Under the pieces are notes generated by a model. It searched no databases and had not been told where the DNA came from. It saw nothing but the letters and a program-made list of their open reading frames with translations. Below, piece after piece: positions 1 through 3,790 of a stretch of 5,574 nucleotides of DNA; within the stretch, counting starts at the first letter, position 1, and every line of letters begins with the position of its first letter. The stretch comes from OMOG01 sp041485845. GTDB lineage: Bacteria; Acidobacteriota; Terriglobia; Bryobacterales; Bryobacteraceae. The translations under genes and the position numbers were made by a program. The stretch is taken from NCBI GenBank assembly GCA_041485845.1, contig JBGPKH010000605.1:1-5574 (forward strand). The letters run 5' to 3'.

Positions 1-1764
1 CAGCGGAATCCCCAGCCCGCGATCGTACACGTTGATCGCCACGCCTCCTTCGTACGGCTCCACATCGATCCAGATGGTGCGGCAGTCGGGCGAATACTTC
101 ACGGCATTGTCCAGCAGGTTCCACAGAACGCGGCCCAGGGCGTCCCGATCCGCCTTCACTGAAATGGGCTTCCCATCCTGGTGAAACTCGACGTTGTGCC
201 GGGTGTCCGCCGCCGAGGTGGAAAAGTCCTCGATGAGGCCGCGGGCGAACTCGGCCAGGTCGATGGTCTGGAAGTGGTATTCGTATCTGCCGGACTCGAG
301 TCTGCCGAAGTTCAGGAGTCCTTCGACGAGGCTGTGTAGCCGGCGGCTTTCCCTCAACAGCATCTCATAGAAGCTCTGGCGCTTCTCCTCGCCGGGGATG
401 CGTCCGCGGACGAGAAGCTCGGAAAGCTGCATGATGGTCGTCAGCGGGCTGCGGAATTCGTGAGACACGGCTGCCACGAAGTCCGTCTGCAGGCGGGCAA
501 CGGCGAGCTCGCGCGAAATGGAGCGTACCACGAATACCGTGGCGACCAAGGTGAAGATGCCCATCAGGGTCAGCGCGGCCAGCAGCAGGCGGGCTTGTCC
601 GGAGAGGGTCTGAGAGAGTGCGCCTGGGCCGGCCGGAGCCGCGTAGACGGTCCAGGGCAATCCGGTGCCCGAGGCCGTCTTCACCGCGCGCAAGGAAGGT
701 GCGGCGTCGGGGGCTCCCAGGACACGGTGACCTTCGGGATCCTCCAGCGAGATCTCGACGCGAAGCCCCGCCTCACTGGACAACTGACCGATGGCCGCTT
801 TCAGCAAATCCGGACCGGCGGCGAGAAGCACCAGGCGGCCCGGCCGGCTCTCCCAGAGTGCGAGAACCGCGCGGTCGCGCGTCCAGAAACTTCTCCGATG
901 CGGCGGCGAGGCGGCATCCAGCAACCCATCTTTCCACTGCCGCCAGACCGTCTCTGCTGTGTCAGCCAGGGCCAGCGTCTCGGGGGAGGGCTCGGTAGGG
1001 AGGGGGCCTGAGAGCCATGCACGGGTCTGCTCCGCGAGCGACTCGTAGGAACCGCGCCGGAGCAACCAGCGGCCTTCGGCCAGCGCACGGCCGATTTCCG
1101 CAGCCTCCTTCCGGAGCGCGGGGCCGTCGTTCGTTTTGGCGTAGACCTCGGACTTTCCGAGGCGCGCCATCATCTCGGCCGGTTCCCCTGCGATGGGCAC
1201 GGCGCCCATTCGCTCCAGCGCCGCGTACGATTCGAGCGCCTTCGCCGGCCGATCCGCTCTGCGGTACGCGCGAGCCAACCGGATCAATGCGCCGGCGCGC
1301 GTTTCCGGCTCCTGGCTTCGAGCGAGGCTCGCGTACAACTCAGCCGCCTTGAGGGGCTGATTTCCCTGGAACTCGAGGGCCTCCGCTTCACGGAAGTGCC
1401 CGGTGGCGCGGTCGCTCGCATCCGGGACCGATGGGCAATACGGCAGCTTTGGCCCGTAGGCGGCGTCCAGGAATTCACCCCGGAAGGCGAGGATCGTGAC
1501 GCCTCCGGCGGGGACGCCGGGATTGTGCCCGTCCAGGGCTACACCGAGCAGGCGCTGGAGATCCGCCAACTGCCGCGTAAGCATTGCCGCGGCATTGCCC
1601 GCGGCAAGTTCGCAACGGTCGAGCCACCTTTGGCGCTCCACCGCCCGGTCCTGGGCGAGGACACGCCAGCTCAGCCAGGCGAGTCCCGCGACCGACAGCA
1701 GAGTGACGCCGGCAAACAGAACCAGCGGGCGCGGGGAGTCTCGGAGGCGCCTTGGCGTAAGCAT
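1..1764 (-). CDS. Membrane sensor histidine kinase (HK1), C-terminus beyond left edge
   Basis: Inner-membrane two-component sensor kinase that should autophosphorylate on histidine and pass phosphate to a response regulator not present in this window. The 588 visible codons are open without a stop from the ATG to base 1. Domains in order: TM helix at about residues 14-32; a helical linker with WRVLAQDRAVE at 33-43; a sensor region at about 60-385 with alpha-helical TPR-like repeats around 120-185 (AAELYASLARS, ARAYRRADRPAKALESYAAL); second TM helix at about 391-413; HisKA domain with H-box DFVAAVSHEFRSPLT, phospho-acceptor His435 (bases 460-462); HATPase domain with N-box NLLDNAVKYSP (549-559) and the first glycine box DRGLGIP (581-587). 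Later ATP-binding boxes lie off the edge. The ATG at 1764 aligns without gaps with the start of the HK3 fragment, which supports it, although no strong ribosome binding site is seen. The kinase assignment is secure; the signal sensed is unknown. Confidence 0.93.
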   Translation of the reverse strand, partial: MLTPRRLRDSPRPLVLFAGVTLLSVAGLAWLSWRVLAQDRAVERQRWLDRCELAAGNAAAMLTRQLADLQRLLGVALDGHNPGVPAGGVTILAFRGEFLDAAYGPKLPYCPSVPDASDRATGHFREAEALEFQGNQPLKAAELYASLARSQEPETRAGALIRLARAYRRADRPAKALESYAALERMGAVPIAGEPAEMMARLGKSEVYAKTNDGPALRKEAAEIGRALAEGRWLLRRGSYESLAEQTRAWLSGPLPTEPSPETLALADTAETVWRQWKDGLLDAASPPHRRSFWTRDRAVLALWESRPGRLVLLAAGPDLLKAAIGQLSSEAGLRVEISLEDPEGHRVLGAPDAAPSLRAVKTASGTGLPWTVYAAPAGPGALSQTLSGQARLLLAALTLMGIFTLVATVFVVRSISRELAVARLQTDFVAAVSHEFRSPLTTIMQLSELLVRGRIPGEEKRQSFYEMLLRESRRLHSLVEGLLNFGRLESGRYEYHFQTIDLAEFARGLIEDFSTSAADTRHNVEFHQDGKPISVKADRDALGRVLWNLLDNAVKYSPDCRTIWIDVEPYEGGVAINVYDRGLGIPL

Positions 1765-1777
1765 CGAGGCTTGGACC

Positions 1778-1826
1778 TATCTACAGTCTACGGCAGGGTT
1801 GTCAAGACTCTGTCCGGGAAATGTCA
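1778..1826 (-). promoter_or_regulatory. HK1 promoter with three 11-bp-phased TGAC repeats
   Basis: On the minus strand, TGAC (1826-1823), GGAC (1815-1812) and TGAC (1804-1801) lie exactly 11 bp apart. The last one is part of a perfect TTGACA (1805-1800), followed after 16 bases by TAGATA (1783-1778), an acceptable sigma70 pair. This places a transcript start only a few bases before the ATG at 1764. Three direct repeats at one helical turn are typical of sites for OmpR/PhoB-family response regulators. The same layout precedes HK2 and HK3. Binding by such a regulator is inferred. Confidence 0.6.
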
Positions 1827-1864
1827 GGGAGTCTGGACGGTCCGAGGGCGACCTACGGGCAGCG

Positions 1865-1899
1865 GTAGCGCCGGGACGCTACAATGAAATCCGAGAGGC
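1865..1899 (+). promoter_or_regulatory. Putative promoter, operator and RBS of the DUF433 gene
   Basis: A TACAAT -10-like hexamer (1880-1885) lies 21 bases before the chosen ATG; no convincing -35 box is visible. A small inverted repeat, GTAGCG (1865-1870) and CGCTAC (1877-1882) with a 6-base spacer, overlaps the -10 and could be an autoregulatory operator. GAGAGG (1893-1898), 8 bases before the ATG, is a plausible ribosome binding site. Confidence 0.4.
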
Positions 1900-1906
1900 G
1901 GTCGTG

Positions 1907-2224
1907 ATGCAACGGGAATACGTTGAAGTGCGCGCCGGCGCGTATTACGTAGCGGGGAGTCGCGTTTCTTTTGCGTCCATCATCTACGAGTATCGGGACG
2001 GGGCCGCTCCGGAAACGATCCGGCAGAACTATCCCACCTTGTCTTTGGAGCAGATTCATGGCGCTATCGCGTTCTATCTCGGACACCAGAAAGAGGCCGA
2101 GGCATATCTCACGGAACTCGAGAAGAAATGGGATGAGTTGGAGCGGTCGTCCGGACCTGGCAGCCCGGAACTCCAGCAACGGATCGTGGAAGCGCGAAAG
2201 CGGCTGTTGACGAAGCAGGCGTGA
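1907..2224 (+). CDS. DUF433-domain protein (antitoxin-like)
   Basis: A 105-residue cytoplasmic protein. Residues about 10-60 follow the DUF433 pattern: GAYYVAGSRVSFASIIYEY resembles the family's G-x-RV/IPV segment, then DGAAPETIRQNYPTLSLEQI and HGAIAFYL match the typical 'G-x-x-x-E-x-I-x-x-x-YPxL-x-x-E-x-x-x-A' core. The rest (about 62-105) is a charged helical tail. DUF433 proteins are small, HTH-like and often the antitoxin partner of a PIN-like DUF5615 toxin gene immediately downstream. No such toxin follows here, so the gene is either solitary or has lost its partner. The frame is open upstream to 1496, but that stretch is antisense to HK1. The ATG at 1907 is preferred because GAGAGG sits 8 bases ahead; GTG at 1904 is the alternative. 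The family call is firm and the role inferred. Confidence 0.85.
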   Translation: MQREYVEVRAGAYYVAGSRVSFASIIYEYRDGAAPETIRQNYPTLSLEQIHGAIAFYLGHQKEAEAYLTELEKKWDELERSSGPGSPELQQRIVEARKRLLTKQA

Positions 2225-2251
2225 GAATCCGTGACCCCGGTGGCGGACGCA

Positions 2252-2290
2252 TTGACGATCATCCTAGAAAATATTAGAATTATTTAGGGA
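2252..2290 (+). promoter_or_regulatory. Promoter, operator-like repeats and RBS of the antitoxin gene
   Basis: TTGACG (2252-2257), a 17-base spacer and TAGAAT (2275-2280) make a near-consensus sigma70 promoter, the best in the window. AGGGA (2286-2290) is a good ribosome binding site 9 bases before the ATG, so the leader would be very short. The segment is strikingly AT-rich against its surroundings. Three TAG-led units begin at 2265, 2275 and 2285, a 10-bp period. The same stretch (2264-2287) is an imperfect palindrome, with 8 of 12 positions matching. Both suit autorepression by a ribbon-helix-helix antitoxin, which is inferred. Confidence 0.7.
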
Positions 2291-2299
2291 AAAATATAT

Positions 2300-2575
2300 A
2301 TGCAAAGAGACGCCCAGGTTTCGACAGTGGTTTCCTCCGCGACTCGCATGTTGCTGGAGAAGCACGTCCGCGCCACCGGAGTCAAGAAGGGCTACCTGAT
2401 CGAGGAAGCCCTGCTCCATCACCTGAGTGCTCTCGAAGCGCTTCCGCGGGACATCATTGTACCCCCGCGGCTGGTGGTCTCACGGCGCTCCGGCGACGAG
2501 ATTACGAAGCGCGTGACGGCGACGGCAAGACCCACGAAGGAGCTTCGGACACTCCTGAGCGGCAATGGAGATTAG
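2300..2575 (+). CDS. Ribbon-helix-helix-like antitoxin of a GNAT toxin pair
   Basis: A 91-residue protein. Residues about 6-45 fit a ribbon-helix-helix fold: a short beta strand (QVSTVVSS), helix A (ATRMLLEKHVRATG) and, after the VKKGYLI turn, helix B (EEALLHHLSALEAL). The tail (about 50-88: IIVPPRLVVSRRSGDEITKRV, then PTKELRTLLSG) resembles the C-terminal toxin-binding extension of antitoxins paired with GNAT acetyltransferase toxins (TacA/AtaR type). Its stop overlaps the next ATG by 11 bases, the usual coupling of such pairs, and the next frame begins as a GNAT toxin. It should act in the cytoplasm by neutralising the toxin and repressing its own promoter. The gene looks intact although its toxin is broken. 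The start is set by AGGGA 9 bases upstream. The pairing is strong from context; the exact subfamily is from memory and unverified. Confidence 0.8.
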   Translation: MQRDAQVSTVVSSATRMLLEKHVRATGVKKGYLIEEALLHHLSALEALPRDIIVPPRLVVSRRSGDEITKRVTATARPTKELRTLLSGNGD

Positions 2576-2723
2576 GGCGCTCCGGGAATCGGACAGCCGC
2601 TCGGTTTTCAGCTCCGGCGATCCGGACCTGGACCGCTTCTTCCTCAAATACGCCGGTCAAATCCAGTTTCGTCATCACATAGGCGCTACCTACGTGGCGG
2701 CCGAAGGAGAGCGAATGGCTGGC
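2565..2723 (+). pseudogene. GNAT acetyltransferase toxin, N-terminal remnant
   Basis: The first 53 codons (MEIRALRESDSRSVFSSGDP, then DLDRFFLKYAGQIQF and RHHIGATYVAAEGERMAG) read as the start of a GNAT-fold acetyltransferase of the toxin type, which in TacT/AtaT-like pairs acetylates aminoacyl-tRNA. This covers the first strand and helices up to the second beta strand. Homology then stops. The frame stays open to 2990, but those codons are simply antisense to the HK2 fragment. The acetyl-CoA-binding core (the R/Q-x-x-G-x-G/A loop) is missing, and GNAT toxins are usually about 160-180 residues. The product should be inactive. It overlaps the antitoxin stop, as in intact pairs, so the damage is at the 3' end only. 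The break falls in the left arm of the inverted repeat at 2718-2751. Confidence 0.8.
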
Positions 2724-2751
2724 CGCGCCGCGAAAATCACGCGCGGCCAGC
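2718..2751. repeat. Perfect 11-bp inverted repeat at the toxin/HK2 junction
   Basis: GCTGGCCGCGC (2718-2728) and its exact reverse complement (2741-2751) flank a 12-base loop (2729-2740). GNAT homology ends in the left arm, while the right arm lies within recognisable HK2 coding sequence. No T-run follows on either strand, so it is not a typical intrinsic terminator. A separate perfect 12-bp palindrome, CCTGGCGCCAGG, sits at 2753-2764. Confidence 0.8.
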
Positions 2752-2975
2752 GCCTGGCGCCAGGATTGAACTTCCGCCGCCAGAGCGTGTACCGAACGGT
2801 CCAGGTCCGCCTGACGCAGTTCGGCGATTCGCTGCCCGAGCAGCACCCGGTCCTGCGACGCCAGCCTCAGCCCGAGCACGATCAGCGCCCCGGCCGGGAC
2901 CAGGGTCACAAGCAGGAACAGGAGCAGCAAGCGTCCCGCGAGAATCGACCGCCATGCGTATTGCAGCTTGAGCAT
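2733..2975 (-). pseudogene. Truncated sensor-kinase-like gene, N-terminal remnant (HK2)
   Basis: From the ATG at 2975, about 81 codons encode a short basic N-terminus, one strong TM helix (about residues 15-38, GRLLLLFLLVTLVPAGALIV) and a helical linker (SQDRVLLGQRIAELRQ, continuing to SWRQALAARDF). The SQDR linker and its distance from the membrane helix match AQDRA in HK1 and DQDRA in HK3. Sensor, HisKA and ATPase domains are all missing. The frame continues to 2502 without a stop, but from about 2732 it only reads antisense to the toxin and antitoxin genes. With its promoter still present, it could make a 157-residue membrane protein with a nonsense tail. Paralogy to HK1 is judged from short motifs and the shared promoter layout, so it is likely but not proven. 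Confidence 0.65.
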
Positions 2976-2983
2976 GCCCGTGG

Positions 2984-3041
2984 ATTCTAATGCAACACTA
3001 CCACTTGAGCGGTCTGTCAGCGCAATGTCAAGATTCCGTCA
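2984..3041 (-). promoter_or_regulatory. HK2 promoter region with three 11-bp-phased TGAC repeats
   Basis: On the minus strand, perfect TGAC cores lie at 3041-3038, 3030-3027 and 3019-3016, exactly 11 bp apart, each preceded by T or C. The last ends 40 bases before the ATG at 2975. TAGAAT (2989-2984) is a possible -10 but is only 8 bases from the ATG and 26 from the last repeat, so the transcription start is uncertain. The layout equals that of HK1 and HK3 and suggests a shared OmpR/PhoB-type regulator. Confidence 0.6.
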
Positions 3042-3380
3042 AGCAAGGGCGCCGCAATGCGAGTCTACTTCGCGCCTTTTGCGGCGGGCAGGAGCGCCGC
3101 CGCGGGAGGAAATCAGCAGGCTGTCCTCGGGGACCGTCCGGACTGTCGCGAACAGGCCGGGCACTTGCTCCGGAAGGACGCGCAGGCGCCCCTGCAGCGT
3201 GGCGGCCAACAGATCAGCCGAGCGTTGTAGCCGCTCCTCGGTCCGGTGCCGCTCCAACGCGCGGTCCTGATCGAGCGTGCGCCATGCGAGCCATCCCAGC
3301 GCGACGGCCGGGACCAGGATCACGCCGGCAAACATCGCCAGCAGCCGGCGCGAGGGCAGAAACCAATCCGGGAGCCGCAT
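3039..3380 (-). pseudogene. Truncated sensor-kinase-like gene, N-terminal remnant (HK3)
   Basis: From the ATG at 3380 the frame runs 113 codons to a TGA at 3041-3039. Residues 1-46 align without gaps with HK1: LAMFAGVILVPAVALGWLAW against LVLFAGVTLLSVAGLAWLSW, then RTLDQDRALERHR against RVLAQDRAVERQR. This is one TM helix plus a helical linker. Weaker similarity continues to about residue 95 (VPEDSLLISSRGG against VPAGGVTILAFRGEF). The last 18 or so residues match nothing I know, and the stop codon lies inside the first TGAC repeat of the HK2 promoter, so the body of the gene was deleted up to that point. Sensor, HisKA and ATPase domains are absent. A TTG at 3395 could start the frame five codons earlier, but the ATG is preferred because it aligns with the HK1 start. 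A short membrane protein could still be made. Confidence 0.7.
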
Positions 3381-3404
3381 CGAAGTGCCAGCCAAGGACT
3401 GTCC

Positions 3405-3457
3405 ATTATAGCTTGGCCCCCGCGCCTTCGCGTCACGATTACGTCACGAAAGGGTCA
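3405..3457 (-). promoter_or_regulatory. HK3 promoter with three 11-bp-phased TGAC repeats
   Basis: On the minus strand, TGAC cores lie at 3457-3454, 3446-3443 and 3435-3432, exactly 11 bp apart, the last two as TCGTGACG. A perfect TATAAT (3410-3405) follows 21 bases after the last core, with no TTGACA-like -35. A good -10 without a -35, preceded by phased repeats, is the pattern of promoters activated by PhoB-like regulators. The predicted transcript start is near 3398, giving a leader of about 18 bases to the ATG at 3380. Confidence 0.65.
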
Positions 3458-3718
3458 TGAGAACCGAAGGCGGGACGCGACTGTGCATAACGGAAGCTCC
3501 GTGACGACGCAGGATGAATAACTTGTGGCGCGTTTGGAAGGGATGGGGACCGACGAGGGGACTGCGGAGAAGACCACTACTGCTGGGAAGCATGCCGAGG
3601 GATTAGCCGAGACGATGAACGGCGGCGCGAGAGGACCAGCTTCTTGCGCTGCCCAAACGCCAACCTTGTGTTCTACTGACGTCGCGCCAACTTTGCAAGA
3701 GCACACACGGCGTCAGCA
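3458..3718. other. Non-coding spacer without recognisable gene
   Basis: Between the HK3 control region and the hairpins before the GH31 stop I see no credible gene. Open frames on either strand (67-83 codons) have low-complexity, unfamiliar products, no ribosome binding site and no domain. No tRNA-like fold or T-rich terminator is evident. It may be decayed sequence from the same degraded array. Confidence 0.5.
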
Positions 3719-3754
3719 GGCCGATTGACAATCGGCCGCAGGTTGACAACCTGC
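3719..3754. repeat. Two abutting hairpins with identical TTGACAA cores
   Basis: Hairpin 1 (3719-3737) has an 8-bp perfect stem, GGCCGATT with AATCGGCC, around loop GAC. Hairpin 2 (3738-3754) has a 7-bp perfect stem, GCAGGTT with AACCTGC, around the same loop GAC. They touch with no gap and their centres are 18 bp apart. The outer stem arms differ, yet each arm is matched by its complement, so the pairing rather than the sequence is preserved. They lie 37 bases past the stop of the GH31 gene, where REP-like elements or terminators often occur, but no U-run follows. I recall similar TTGACAA-centred hairpins in acidobacterial spacers, but this is unverified. Confidence 0.7.
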
Positions 3755-3755
3755 C

Positions 3756-3765
3756 CCACATGTGG
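3756..3765. repeat. Perfect 10-bp palindrome next to the hairpins
   Basis: CCACATGTGG is its own reverse complement and follows the second hairpin by one base, making three perfect dyads in a row before the GH31 stop codon. It may be part of the same repeat element. A palindrome this short can also occur by chance. Confidence 0.45.
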
Positions 3766-3790
3766 CTGCGAAGTGAGAGAGTGTTGAAAC

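Noticed and set aside
460..1011. 183-codon plus-strand frame inside HK1
   Set aside because: Antisense to the well-matched kinase, including its H-box; no RBS or recognisable domain.
1591..1617. Short GC-rich near-repeats (GCATTGCC-type) in HK1
   Set aside because: They fall in alanine-rich coding sequence and are explained by codon use.
2718..2751. Hairpin read as a rho-independent terminator
   Set aside because: The stem is strong, but no T-run follows on either strand and it lies within coding remnants.
3062..3091. Alternative minus-strand reading ending in LPAAKGAK and a TAG, as if the tail of another gene lay between HK3 and HK2
   Set aside because: Only about ten codons and no recognisable family; it could equally be degraded HK3 sequence, so no feature is claimed.
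3482..3490. DnaA-box-like TTATGCACA on the minus strand
   Set aside because: A single nonamer with no second box, AT-rich unwinding stretch or dnaA/dnaN neighbour; expected by chance.
3525..3728. 67-codon plus-strand frame before the hairpins
   Set aside because: GTG start without an RBS, low-complexity product without a known domain, and its stop lies inside the first hairpin.
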